A stretch of 64,000 nucleotides of DNA from a virus, in IMG/VR virus record IMGVR_UViG_3300021478_000002, positions 1 through 64,000 of that record; one strand, given 5' to 3'. This document shows, piece after piece, positions 35,154 through 43,077 of the stretch (the stretch's first letter is position 1; each line of letters starts with the position of its first letter). The notes below the pieces were generated by a model that ran no database searches, had not been told where the DNA came from, and was given only the letters and a program-made list of their open reading frames with translations. Made by a program: the position numbers and the translations under genes.

Positions 35154-35364
35154 GATGTGCGAGCCGCAAATCGACGCCGATCTCGAAATCGCGGAACAGG
35201 CGGAGAAGGAAACCCTGGCGCAACTCGCGATTATCCGGCTGATGAAGCCGCTCACGCAGGAGCAGCGCGGGCGTGTTTTCCGAGCCATTCTCCACCTTCT
35301 GGAGGCCGACAAGCTGGTGCCGGGCGTGATCGATGCCTTCAGGCAGCCGGAGGTGCACCGGTGA
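35146..35364 (+). CDS. Small helical hypothetical protein
   Basis: 72 residues, overlapping its neighbour by 8 bases, with GGGAGG as ribosome site. Mostly helical (LEIAEQAEKETLAQLAIIRLM, QRGRVFRAILHLLEADKL). Unrecognised. Confidence 0.6.
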   Translation: MAKMCEPQIDADLEIAEQAEKETLAQLAIIRLMKPLTQEQRGRVFRAILHLLEADKLVPGVIDAFRQPEVHR

Positions 35365-35534
35365 AGCTACATCAGATGGTCGAGGATTTCGCCGACAAGT
35401 GGGGGCCCAGCAGGCCTGCCAGATATCAGAACTTTGTGTTCGAGCTGCGCGAGCTGCTGGAGGCGTATGGCCGGGCCGCGCTCCAGCATGAGAGTCTGCC
35501 CGACACCGACCACGAGCACGGAGATCCGGTATGA
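35361..35534 (+). CDS. Small hypothetical protein
   Basis: 57 residues from GTG 35361, GTGA-coupled to the upstream stop. Helical (FVFELRELLEAYGRAAL) with an acidic end. Shorter than most database cut-offs, but its coupling on both sides supports it. Confidence 0.55.
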   Translation: MKLHQMVEDFADKWGPSRPARYQNFVFELRELLEAYGRAALQHESLPDTDHEHGDPV

Positions 35535-35761
35535 AGAAACTCTCCATGCGCTCGGCGATGCGTTGTGAGGCGGCGAAGACCGGGCGCTGCCGGTGCCGAT
35601 GCGGCGGCCTGCTCCATGGCGCGGCCAGGGGCATGGACCCGGAGTACTTCGCGGCGCTGCCGGATGACGACCCGCACAAGGCGATGCAGCGCCAGGAAAA
35701 GAAGAGGCGCGTGCTGAAGCGCGACCGGGTGCCGCCGCTGTTTGAGGGAATTGAAGCGTGA
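35531..35761 (+). CDS. Small basic protein with CRCRC motif
   Basis: 76 residues, ATGA overlap. Cysteines at TGRCRCRCGG suggest a metal knuckle; the rest is basic. Ends SVPPLF-like (RVPPLFEGIEA). Common in phage early operons, but no function known to me. Confidence 0.6.
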   Translation: MKKLSMRSAMRCEAAKTGRCRCRCGGLLHGAARGMDPEYFAALPDDDPHKAMQRQEKKRRVLKRDRVPPLFEGIEA

Positions 35762-35765
35762 GCGT

Positions 35766-36224
35766 ATGGCGACGGCGACTTGCTACATACCGATTGTGTT
35801 GACGCCAGACGAGGTGTGTCTCGCTGCCCACCACGCCATCCAGCGCCGCCGGGCGAAGCTGACCGGCGAGCGGCGGGATCGAGAGCAGGGGCAGCGGTCA
35901 CTCTGGGACAACGAAGTCGAGGGCGCGTGCGCGGAGCTGGCCTTCTGCAAATTCCATCGGATCTATTGGTCCGGTGTGACGGGGCTCAGGGCGAGGGATG
36001 GCGGCGTGGAGGAAGTCCGCTGGACGCGCCACGACGAAGGCGGCCTAATCCTCTATACCAACGACCGTGACGATGCGCGCATGGTGCTGATGGATGGCCA
36101 TGCGCCGAACTTTCGCATCATCGGCTGGCTGTACGGTCGCGAAGGGAAAGTCGATCAATACCGCGATCCGGCAGGGTATTTTCTGGTGCCGCGCCGGATA
36201 CTGCGGTCCTACATGGAGGCGTGA
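35766..36224 (+). CDS. Possible PD-(D/E)xK-type phage protein
   Basis: 152 residues from ATG 35766; GTG 35742 would add eight residues. Pattern: LWDNEVEGACAELAF (helix with Glu), VEEVRW, LILYTNDRDDARMVLMDG, FRIIGWLYGREGK, YFLVPRRIL. This 'E...E.A....EVR...D..VLV..GW' order occurs in a widespread phage family that looks like a degenerate nuclease fold. The catalytic function is unproven. Confidence 0.55.
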   Translation: MATATCYIPIVLTPDEVCLAAHHAIQRRRAKLTGERRDREQGQRSLWDNEVEGACAELAFCKFHRIYWSGVTGLRARDGGVEEVRWTRHDEGGLILYTNDRDDARMVLMDGHAPNFRIIGWLYGREGKVDQYRDPAGYFLVPRRILRSYMEA

Positions 36225-36583
36225 TGGGCGATCAACGAACGTACGAACAGGTGAGGCGGAACTTTACCGACAAAGAGATGACCGACATGCACGATGCGCT
36301 GGTGCAGCGCGTGGGCGAGGTCAAAGATCTGCGCTCCGAAAAAACCCAGGCCAACGCCTCGATGAATGCCGCCATTAAGGGCACGGAGAAGGGCGTCTTC
36401 GACCTTCAGGAGAAACTGGCGCTGGGTTACGAGACGGTCGAGATCGAGGTGCTCGCCGTCATGGATAGGCCGACGGTCGGCACCAAGACCATCATCCGCG
36501 TCGATACGGGCCAGGAGCTGCGCACCGAGATAATGACGGCGCGCGAGAAGCAGCAGAGTTTCGGATTCGAAGAGCCGAAATAA
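36224..36583 (+). CDS. Conserved early protein, coiled coil plus beta domain
   Basis: 119 residues from ATG 36224 (one base overlap with the stop). Residues 8-62 helical (MTDMHDALVQRVGEVKDLRSE), residues 68-105 strands (GYETVEIEVLAVMDRPTVGTKTIIRVDTG). C-term ends FGFEEPK. No family recognised. Its stop is followed at once by the second pentamer repeat. Confidence 0.6.
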   Translation: MGDQRTYEQVRRNFTDKEMTDMHDALVQRVGEVKDLRSEKTQANASMNAAIKGTEKGVFDLQEKLALGYETVEIEVLAVMDRPTVGTKTIIRVDTGQELRTEIMTAREKQQSFGFEEPK

Positions 36584-36627
36584 GGCATGGCAGGCGAGGC
36601 GAGGGATGGCGCGGACGGGCGTGGAGA
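36584..36627 (+). repeat. GGNNN pentamer repeat, second array
   Basis: Nine units from the base after a stop: GGCAT, GGCA (one base short), GGCGA, GGCGA, GGGAT, GGCGC, GGACG, GGCGT, GGAGA. Same kind as the 13-unit array at 18088, and likewise between two genes. Confidence 0.75.
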
Positions 36628-36658
36628 AGCACGGCGGCGCAGGTTTGGGGCATGACGA

Positions 36659-38548
36659 GTGAGCTTGCGTCGGTTCTTTAATCGTAGAGAACGGCGCGCT
36701 TTGTTCCTGGCGGCAGAGGGCTACTGCCGTTGTGGCCTGGAACTCGAAAAGGGATGGCACGCCGATCATGTGGTCGCCTTCGCGGCGGGCGGCGAAACAG
36801 ACGTGTTCAATGGGGAAGCGCTCTGTCCAAAATGCAACCAACGGAAGGGGGGCAAAGGCATGGATTTACGCGAATGGCAGGGAAGATTTCTTAGGCACTT
36901 CAGCGAGTTCATGGAGAAGCAGCGGGACTATCTGTTGGTGGCCACTCCCGGCTCTGGCAAGACGACGGGGGCCACCCATGCCTCGCTGCGTCTCCTGAAT
37001 TCCAGAATTGCTGAACGCATAGTGGTCGTCGTGCCCACCGAATCGCTGAAAAACCAGTGGGCAAAGGCGGCACATAAATGCGCCCGACTATCGTTGAACC
37101 CGGATTGGGCTGGCGATGCCCCTGAAGGACGAGACTTCCGTGGGGTTGTCGTTACGTACCACAGTCTCTCGTCCGCTTCGCAGCGCTCAATGCACGCGCA
37201 ACTCTGTCGGCGGCGGAGAACAGCAGTGATTTTCGATGAAATACACCACCTGGGCGAAGGCGCGTGGGGCGTGGGGGCTCAACAAGCTTTCGGCCATGCA
37301 GCGTTTCGGCTTGGGCTCTCAGGAACTCCCTTCCGGTCTGATGGTGTGCGAATACCCTTTGTCCGTTACGAACCGCATCAGGACGTGGAAGGTGCGGTCG
37401 AGTGTATCGCTGATTTTTCCTATAGCTACATGGATGCGATGCGCGCACGCCCGCAGGTGTGCCGTTTCGTCTATTTTCCGCGCCGAGAAGGGGAGGCGCA
37501 TTGGATCGGGCGCAAGGGCGAGCAGCGGGCAGCGATTAGCGAGCAGATATCCAAGGATCTCGACAGTGAACGCCTGCGCGCCATTCTTGAGCCGTCGGGA
37601 GAATACATTCGAACCCTATTCCAACAGGCTGATGAAAAGCTCACGGAGTGCCGCGCCACCGGACATCGAAACGCGGGAGGACTGATCATAGCCTCTGACG
37701 TATACGCTGCGGAACGCTACATGCGGGTGATTGAATCGATCACCGGCGAGAAGGCGATGCTCGTCGTCTCCAACCATGAAGAGGCCACCAGTATCGATGC
37801 TTTTAGGGGCTCGACATGCCGCTGGTTGGTAGCCGTCCGTATGGTTAGTGAGGGCGTCGACATCGACCGCTTGCGGACACTCGTTTATGCGACCGACTAC
37901 CGGACGGAGCTGTATTTCCGGCAAGCCGTAGGCCGGGTAGTTCGCATGACCGACGGGATCACCAATCAACCGGCGTACGTCTTTATCCCTGACGACAAGC
38001 AACTGCGCGAGTGGGCTACGAACATCGAGAACGAAGTCAATCAGATCTTGCGCGAACGGGAGCGGGAACCTAAAACCGGCGGCAATCCTAACGGCGGCTC
38101 GTTGAGTAACGGCGTGTTCCATGTCCTAAATACCAGCGCGGCGACCGACGCCGGGACGATAGCGCCGGGAGTTACGTATACGCCCGAAGAAATTGCTGAG
38201 GCCAGAACACTGCGCAGCGAGTTTGGGATCTCCGAGGCGCATGAAGAGCAAATCGCCCATATGCTGCGGGCACACGATAATCGCAAAGGAACAGAATCGA
38301 CGCCGGGTCCGGTGCTGGCTGAGGACGAGCCTCCCCACGTCAAACTGGCTCGTCTTAGGCGGGAATGCTCGAAGCTGGCCAACCGGCTCGACAAAATACT
38401 TGAACGCGAACCCGGTGAAACGCACGCCGAATGGAGAAGGCAAGGTGGCATGCCGCAAGGGGGGGCCTCAATAGATGATCTCGAAAAGAAAAAGAAATGG
38501 CTCGTTCAGCGAGTCGCACAATTTGCCGATGGCTCAGGAGATGAATGA
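36659..38548 (+). CDS. HNH endonuclease-superfamily 2 helicase fusion
   Basis: 629 residues from GTG 36659. Residues 20-66 are an HNH domain: CRC (C23, C25), WHADHVVAFAAGG (H34, D36, H37), N51, ALCPKCNQRKGG (C56, C59, N60). Residues 92-470 are an SF2 helicase: ATPGSGKTT (Walker A, K101), DEIHH (193-197, DExH), SGTPFRSDG, VRMVSEGVDI, RQAVGRVVRM (motif VI). The C-terminus has a helical part with a Lys-rich end. Could act in replication, recombination or as a restriction-like nuclease on foreign DNA (inference). Confidence 0.85.
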   Translation: MSLRRFFNRRERRALFLAAEGYCRCGLELEKGWHADHVVAFAAGGETDVFNGEALCPKCNQRKGGKGMDLREWQGRFLRHFSEFMEKQRDYLLVATPGSGKTTGATHASLRLLNSRIAERIVVVVPTESLKNQWAKAAHKCARLSLNPDWAGDAPEGRDFRGVVVTYHSLSSASQRSMHAQLCRRRRTAVIFDEIHHLGEGAWGVGAQQAFGHAAFRLGLSGTPFRSDGVRIPFVRYEPHQDVEGAVECIADFSYSYMDAMRARPQVCRFVYFPRREGEAHWIGRKGEQRAAISEQISKDLDSERLRAILEPSGEYIRTLFQQADEKLTECRATGHRNAGGLIIASDVYAAERYMRVIESITGEKAMLVVSNHEEATSIDAFRGSTCRWLVAVRMVSEGVDIDRLRTLVYATDYRTELYFRQAVGRVVRMTDGITNQPAYVFIPDDKQLREWATNIENEVNQILREREREPKTGGNPNGGSLSNGVFHVLNTSAATDAGTIAPGVTYTPEEIAEARTLRSEFGISEAHEEQIAHMLRAHDNRKGTESTPGPVLAEDEPPHVKLARLRRECSKLANRLDKILEREPGETHAEWRRQGGMPQGGASIDDLEKKKKWLVQRVAQFADGSGDE

Positions 38549-39188
38549 AGAGCCGCCCCGCGAATTACTCGCAAACGGGGATGTGGTATTCGATCTCGCG
38601 GAGACGGCTCGCGCCGACGCCGCTGCCTTGAAAGATGCACCGAAAATGGTCCGCAAGACTCTGGAGCGGGGGGCGTGGCGAAAGTTCGCGGACCCGTACA
38701 GCAAGGCCGTCTTCGAATATGGGCCGGATGAGTTCGAGAAATTCACGCTGGCGAAGCGGCCTGCTGGCCTGGAATTGCCGGAAGGCATCAAGACCCTGAT
38801 TGGCATTTGCGAATTGGCGAAAGGCGACGAGGACGCGGCGGCGGCGCTCGTGATATTGCGCGGGCTGGAGCCAAAGGCAGATACCCACGCCGAAGCTGGA
38901 GCGAAAGGCGGCAGGGGCAAGAAAGCTCCTGATAATATCAGGGGCTTTTCAGAGTACGGTACTTCCGATACCTACCTGCTGCGTCGTCTGAAGCGCGACC
39001 ATGCCGACCTTGCGGCGAAGGTTGTGAGCGGCGAGATGAGCGCCCACGCTGCCGGAGTCGAGGCGGGCTTCGTAAAACTGATGGTTCAGCACGAGCCGAC
39101 CGTTACCGGGTTCGCGCGTGCAGCCAAAAAGCACCTGACTGATGCCGACCGACTGCAACTGGCGAAACATCTTGAGGCAACCGGATGA
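38529..39188 (+). CDS. DNA-associated protein of a ParB/transposon-linked type
   Basis: 219 residues if started at ATG 38529; ATG 38475 and ATG 38541 are alternatives. Key region, residues 125-175: GAKGGRGKKA, then YGTSDTYLLRRLKRDHADLAAKVVSGEMSAHAAGVEAGF in pieces, a helical motif seen widely in cyanobacterial, acidobacterial and phage proteins of unknown function, often next to ParB- or MTase-like genes. It overlaps the helicase gene by 20 bases. Confidence 0.65.
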   Translation: MAQEMNEEPPRELLANGDVVFDLAETARADAAALKDAPKMVRKTLERGAWRKFADPYSKAVFEYGPDEFEKFTLAKRPAGLELPEGIKTLIGICELAKGDEDAAAALVILRGLEPKADTHAEAGAKGGRGKKAPDNIRGFSEYGTSDTYLLRRLKRDHADLAAKVVSGEMSAHAAGVEAGFVKLMVQHEPTVTGFARAAKKHLTDADRLQLAKHLEATG

Positions 39189-39370
39189 AACCTCCAGAGG
39201 ACAAGAAGCCGCCGTTATCGCGCGCCGACATGGAGACCATCATCCGTATTGGCCGCGAGCGCGCCGTGCTGCTGGCGCGCCTGAAGGAGGCCATCCTGAC
39301 CGGCGACGGGCTGCTGGAGCACCAGCTCGCGCGTGAGCTGGTGGGCCTGCCCAAGGAGGCCACGCAGTGA
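39185..39370 (+). CDS. Small helical hypothetical protein
   Basis: 61 residues, ATGA overlap. Two helices (METIIRIGRERAVLLARLKEA; LEHQLARELVGLP). Unrecognised. Confidence 0.6.
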   Translation: MKPPEDKKPPLSRADMETIIRIGRERAVLLARLKEAILTGDGLLEHQLARELVGLPKEATQ

Positions 39371-39561
39371 CGTCCCACTGGGTAAGCACCCTCGCATTCA
39401 CCATCCTGGTGAAGACCGACGGAGCGAAGATCGTGTTCACCGCGCCGCTGGTGAAGCGCTTCTACGGGCAGCCCGTCGGCAATCTGCTCAACTGGGCGAT
39501 CCCCTTCGGCGGCCTGCGGCATACAACCTGGGAATCGGCGCAAAAATCACCGATGGGGTGA
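39367..39561 (+). CDS. Small hypothetical protein
   Basis: 64 residues from GTG 39367, GTGA-coupled. Mixed strand and helix (LAFTILVKTDGAKIVFTAPLV). Its stop is 7 bases before the integrase promoter. Confidence 0.55.
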   Translation: MTSHWVSTLAFTILVKTDGAKIVFTAPLVKRFYGQPVGNLLNWAIPFGGLRHTTWESAQKSPMG

Positions 39562-39568
39562 AATATTA

Positions 39569-39597
39569 TTGACGTGCGCATGTAGTCGTGCAAAACT
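39569..39597 (+). promoter_or_regulatory. Integrase promoter, member of the CATG-box family
   Basis: TTGACG (39569-39574), 17-base spacer beginning TGCGCATGTAGTCGTG, AAAACT (39592-39597). The 13 bases GCATGTAGTCGTG are identical, at the same offset, to the promoter at 47942. ATG 39605 is 8 bases past the -10, so the message has little or no leader. The TTTCACCCC box is absent here. Confidence 0.6.
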
Positions 39598-39604
39598 GGA
39601 ATCC

Positions 39605-41356
39605 ATGATGCAACCAAACGAACTTCCCCCCGAGGTAATTTCCCTTATCAGATTCAGCACCGCCGAGCAGGTCGGCGAAGGCAAGGCCGGGATTGACGGC
39701 CAGCGCCAAGTCAACCAGTCCAGCGCAGCTTACCACGGTCTCAAGATCCGCCGCGAGATGGTGGTCGTGGATGTGTCGGGTAAGCACGTCAAGGACGACC
39801 CGCAGTTCCAGGCACTCTTCAAGGAGCTGGAGGACCCGACGCTCGCCGGTGTGGTCACATCCGAGCAGTCGCGCATCGTGCGTCCCGAGAGCTTTGACGA
39901 TTATCCGATCCTGGGCCACTTCCAGCGCAATAAGAAGTTGATCTATACGCCGACCGGGCGCATCGATCCCAACACGCCGGAAGGCCGCATGGCGCTCACC
40001 GTCGGCGGCATGATGTCGGGCGAGGAGCTGCACAACCTGCGTAGCCGCTTCGCGCGCGGCAAGGCCACCAAACGCCTCGAAGGCAAGCACGTCGGCGGCA
40101 ATCAGATGTTGCCCAAGACCGTGCGCTTCGTGCGCGAGCGCAACGCCGAAGGTGTGAAGACCGGCAAGTCGCACTGGGAGCTGGTACCGCTCGAAGCCGA
40201 GCGCATGAAGCGCGCCTTCCAGTTGCTTCTGGAGGGTCACAGCTACGAGACCATCGCGGAGATGGTCGGTGGCTGGACTGGCAGCGGCCTGCACCGCGCC
40301 TTCATGAACCCGATCCACATCGGCATCCGCCGCTGCGAGTGGACCGTGGGCGCGGAGTATCTGCCGGAGCCGACCGTCAAGAACCCGACGCCGAAAAAGC
40401 GCCGCTATCTGATCAAGCGCGCCGCGCCGCTCGACGTGCCCACGCGCCAGGAGTTGGAGTCGGGCGCGAAGCCGCCGGTCGTGGAGCCGATCATCTCTCT
40501 CGCCGATTGGGATCGCGCGCAGGAGATCATTGCCGCACGCATGAGCCACTGGCGCAAGGGCAAGCTCAAGAACGAAGGCCGCGACCGTGGCGTAGCGACC
40601 GGCATCGCGGACTGCTCCTGCGGCATGCCGCTCTACATGAAGTACGGCTCGCGCGGCTCGCACACCGACGCCTACATCTGCAAGTCGCGTCACCCGAGGG
40701 GCAAGGGCTGCGGCATGAAATCGATCAAGCGCATCGACCTCGACGCGGCCATCGCGCAAACCATAATGATGCTCGCCGACGCCAGCTTCGTGATGTCGGC
40801 GCTGGAGGCCGCGCTGGCGCTACAGGTGGCCGTTCCCGATCCGGCGCGCGTGCAACGCGAACTGGCGCTCGCCAAGCTCGAAAGCGGGCGCAAGGAAATG
40901 ATTGTTATGGTGCGCAAGGGCGAGATGACGCGCGACGAATTCCGCGAGCAGATGGGCGCGCTGGAGATGGAGGTCCGCGCACTCGAAGCTCTAGTCCCGG
41001 CACCGGCACCGAAGGTGGATGCGAGGCAGCTCGTGGAGCTGGTGGTGGCGGTCTTCACTGAGTTCGCCTTCCTGGCGTTCGTTCAACAGCGTGAGGTCTT
41101 GCGCGGAGCCGTGCGCAGCATTATTGTGGATGGGCATGCGAGGGCGATTACGACTGTGACCATCGACGGGGGATACCTGGGACGCGGCGCTAATTCAGTA
41201 CTGCATTCAAGAGCGCAGTACGGAATTAACTCCATTCCCGATCTGACGATTCGGTTCCCCGAACCGTTCATGATTCCAGACACTTACGTGGACCGGCGCA
41301 CAGCCAACGGGCATCACCCCGCGAGCATCGCCAGCCGGTGGGAGTCGGTCCAATGA
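39605..41356 (+). CDS. Large serine recombinase (phage integrase)
   Basis: 583 residues. Resolvase catalytic domain at residues 11-165: SLIRFSTAEQ with Ser18 as nucleophile, DGQRQVNQS, EQSRIVRP, LHNLRSRFARG helix. Recombinase domain at 180-330 (GGNQMLPKTVRFVRERN, GGWTGSGLHRAFMNPIHIG). Zinc ribbon near 340-370 (DCSCGMPLYMKY, CKSRHPRGKGCG). A coiled coil at 400-460 is typical for large serine integrases. It would integrate or excise the phage between short att sites; none was identified. Promoter at 39569 of the leaderless-like family. Confidence 0.92.
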   Translation: MMQPNELPPEVISLIRFSTAEQVGEGKAGIDGQRQVNQSSAAYHGLKIRREMVVVDVSGKHVKDDPQFQALFKELEDPTLAGVVTSEQSRIVRPESFDDYPILGHFQRNKKLIYTPTGRIDPNTPEGRMALTVGGMMSGEELHNLRSRFARGKATKRLEGKHVGGNQMLPKTVRFVRERNAEGVKTGKSHWELVPLEAERMKRAFQLLLEGHSYETIAEMVGGWTGSGLHRAFMNPIHIGIRRCEWTVGAEYLPEPTVKNPTPKKRRYLIKRAAPLDVPTRQELESGAKPPVVEPIISLADWDRAQEIIAARMSHWRKGKLKNEGRDRGVATGIADCSCGMPLYMKYGSRGSHTDAYICKSRHPRGKGCGMKSIKRIDLDAAIAQTIMMLADASFVMSALEAALALQVAVPDPARVQRELALAKLESGRKEMIVMVRKGEMTRDEFREQMGALEMEVRALEALVPAPAPKVDARQLVELVVAVFTEFAFLAFVQQREVLRGAVRSIIVDGHARAITTVTIDGGYLGRGANSVLHSRAQYGINSIPDLTIRFPEPFMIPDTYVDRRTANGHHPASIASRWESVQ

Positions 41357-41604
41357 CCGGCCAACCGAGCTTAACAGTACAGCGGAGCCCCTACGGGGGC
41401 TCCGTTTGCATTTTGGGGGACCGCTGGGCCCGGCTGAACTACCCGCAAGGGAAGAAGCGCTGGCACGCTACGAACGGCCACCGGGCCATCTGCGGATCGG
41501 TGGAGTTCGACCATCCACGGGCCGAGTTCAGCGCGGTGAAGCCGGAGCGCGGCAGACTCTGCAAGCGCTGTGTGGCAATCCTGGCGTCTACAGGGGGTCT
41601 GTGA
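41353..41604 (+). CDS. Small CxxC protein
   Basis: 83 residues, ATGA overlap with the integrase stop. Contains W, H and one CKRC knuckle near the C-terminus (RLCKRCVAIL) plus ICGS. Likely zinc-binding. Function unknown. Confidence 0.6.
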   Translation: MTGQPSLTVQRSPYGGSVCILGDRWARLNYPQGKKRWHATNGHRAICGSVEFDHPRAEFSAVKPERGRLCKRCVAILASTGGL

Positions 41605-41927
41605 TGCGCAGCCCGTCTGCTCGCCCGGCCTGGATTCGCTGCCCCGAGGGATGCGAGGACTACTGGTGCCAGATCCACCAGCAACACGTTTTTCAGTGCG
41701 ACTGTCCTCCCGTCGAGGAGTGGGAGGAAGATCCCTACGTCACCGGCGCACCGGTGAAGTGCAGCGTGTGTCAGGACGACGGCTGGCTCGCCTACCCTAC
41801 CTGGGCCGACGAGGAGAAAAAAGTGATCCGCATCCGCAAGGTCGCCTGCCCGCGAGGCTGTCCGCTGGCCGACCCGGATGAAAAGGGCGTCCTGCCTGCG
41901 TTCGACGGCGGAGGTGCCACAGCATGA
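41604..41927 (+). CDS. Zinc-ribbon protein with several cysteine pairs
   Basis: 107 residues, coupled by TGATG. Cysteine groups: RCPEGCEDYWC, FQCDCPP, KCSVCQDDG and VACPRGC, forming two probable zinc sites; the CSVCQDDGW part looks like a DnaJ-type CxxCxxxG knuckle. Unknown role. Confidence 0.6.
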   Translation: MRSPSARPAWIRCPEGCEDYWCQIHQQHVFQCDCPPVEEWEEDPYVTGAPVKCSVCQDDGWLAYPTWADEEKKVIRIRKVACPRGCPLADPDEKGVLPAFDGGGATA

Positions 41928-42127
41928 ACACGCCGATCAATCCTGGGAATACCGGAATTGGCACCACCAGCCCGCAACACCTACTGCACATCTCCCAGCC
42001 GCCGCCTTGGCGCTCGAAACTCTGGATTACTCCTGAGTTCGCGTGCGACTTCACGCACGACGCGCCAAACCGCTGGCGGCGCTTCTGGTATTGGGCGCTG
42101 CTCGGCTGGCGCTGGAGCAAGCCATGA
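41924..42127 (+). CDS. Small Trp/Arg-rich protein with fibre-like N-terminus
   Basis: 67 residues, ATGA overlap. The N-terminus (NPGNTGIGTTSPQHLLHIS) matches the VGIGTTSP...L.I repeat of the tail fibres. The C-terminus (APNRWRRFWYWALLGWRWSKP) is a Trp-rich, possibly membrane-associated helix, of a kind seen in small phage proteins. It is not clear how both parts came together. Confidence 0.5.
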   Translation: MNTPINPGNTGIGTTSPQHLLHISQPPPWRSKLWITPEFACDFTHDAPNRWRRFWYWALLGWRWSKP

Positions 42128-42207
42128 ACACTTCCGGTCTAGCCAGGGGTAAGGGCGTACTCGTACACGCTGGTCTGATGTGGAGCGCCGCCGGAGATCG
42201 CCCATGA
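42124..42207 (+). CDS. Very small ORF, 27 residues, coupled on both sides
   Basis: ATG 42124 overlaps the upstream TGA (ATGA) and its own stop overlaps the next start the same way (ATGA). Peptide starts MNTSGLARGKGVLVHAG. Chaining of ATGA overlaps is the support; it may also be just a translational relay. Confidence 0.35.
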   Translation: MNTSGLARGKGVLVHAGLMWSAAGDRP

Positions 42208-42398
42208 GCACCCTGGTGTGGAGTGACAGCAGCATCAGCGAATGCCCCGGCTGTGGTGCAACCGTGGTCGTCGGCATCATGTCGCTGTGCGCTACCTGCG
42301 CCTGCGGCATGTACTACGTGGACGCTGACGGATGGCGCGGCTGGTATTACTCACCCGCACACTTTGCGGGTGGCGGCGAGCCCGTGGGGAGGCCCTGA
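42204..42398 (+). CDS. Small zinc-ribbon protein
   Basis: 64 residues. ECPGCGATVVVG and LCATCACGMYYVD make a CxxC-CxxC ribbon like those of phage transcription or DNA-handling accessory proteins. The C-terminus has aromatic residues (WRGWYYSPAHF). Confidence 0.6.
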   Translation: MSTLVWSDSSISECPGCGATVVVGIMSLCATCACGMYYVDADGWRGWYYSPAHFAGGGEPVGRP

Positions 42399-42542
42399 AT
42401 GTATTGGGATCACGAGCGCTTCCAGACCCACTGCCGATTCTGCAATAAAACGCTGGAGGCCGATTCGGCGGCGGAAGCCATCGAGCTGGTCGAGGAGCAC
42501 GAAAAAACCGACTGTCCGAAAAGAAAGGTCGTGGCGAAATGA
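42399..42542 (+). CDS. Small C2-type zinc-finger protein, 47 residues
   Basis: ATG 42399 directly follows the previous stop; the end overlaps the next start as ATGA. THCRFCNKTLEA with a later DCPKRK resembles a single zinc-finger. Glu-rich helix between them (EAIELVEEHEKT). Confidence 0.5.
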   Translation: MYWDHERFQTHCRFCNKTLEADSAAEAIELVEEHEKTDCPKRKVVAK

Positions 42543-42868
42543 GACACTGCGCGCAAGGCCACTTCATCCCCGAAGACAAGCTGACCTGTCCCGAGTGCGC
42601 CACGGCGCGCGGCGAGGAGGCCTTCCATAGCCTGCAGCTCGAATTCCTGCGCAAGGCGGCAGACGGCGAGCATAACTACACGCTGCGCGTTGCCAAGGGC
42701 CCCGACCGGCACGTGCTGATGTACACGTCGTGGGTACGCACCTTCTGCGGGCAGGAACTGAAGACGAAGCCGCAGATTGCATACGAGGCACTCGACGCCA
42801 ACGCGCTCTCCAGGGTCTGCGCCGGATGCCGTATCGAAATTACCCGTGCGCTCCAGGAGGTTTCATGA
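42539..42868 (+). CDS. Zinc-finger-like protein
   Basis: 109 residues. HCAQGHFIPEDKLTCPECA at the start and CAGCR near the end frame a central segment with FCGQEL. Probably two zinc sites. Unknown function; early/accessory position. Confidence 0.6.
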   Translation: MRHCAQGHFIPEDKLTCPECATARGEEAFHSLQLEFLRKAADGEHNYTLRVAKGPDRHVLMYTSWVRTFCGQELKTKPQIAYEALDANALSRVCAGCRIEITRALQEVS

Positions 42869-43077
42869 GGCGCTTTGCACTTTGCGAACACAAGCGGGTC
42901 ATCGTCGCGGGCGCGGTGCGCGTCCATGCGCGCCTCAGGGCGTTGCGCTGCGGTGAGTGGCCCATCGTAGGCGTTTTTCAACTGGACGAAGGCGAGTGGA
43001 CGGAGCTGGCGCAGCTCTGCTCTGAACTTGGGATCGCGGTGACACAAGATGTCGAAGAATCCGCAATTCAAACTTAG
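42865..43077 (+). CDS. Small hypothetical protein
   Basis: 70 residues, ATGA overlap, overlapping the VRR-NUC start by 29 bases. No clear motif; helical end (WTELAQLCSELGIAVTQD). Confidence 0.55.
   Translation: MRRFALCEHKRVIVAGAVRVHARLRALRCGEWPIVGVFQLDEGEWTELAQLCSELGIAVTQDVEESAIQT

Noticed and set aside
39566-40759. 397-residue ORF on the minus strand
   Set aside because: Antisense shadow of the integrase, which has catalytic and zinc landmarks.
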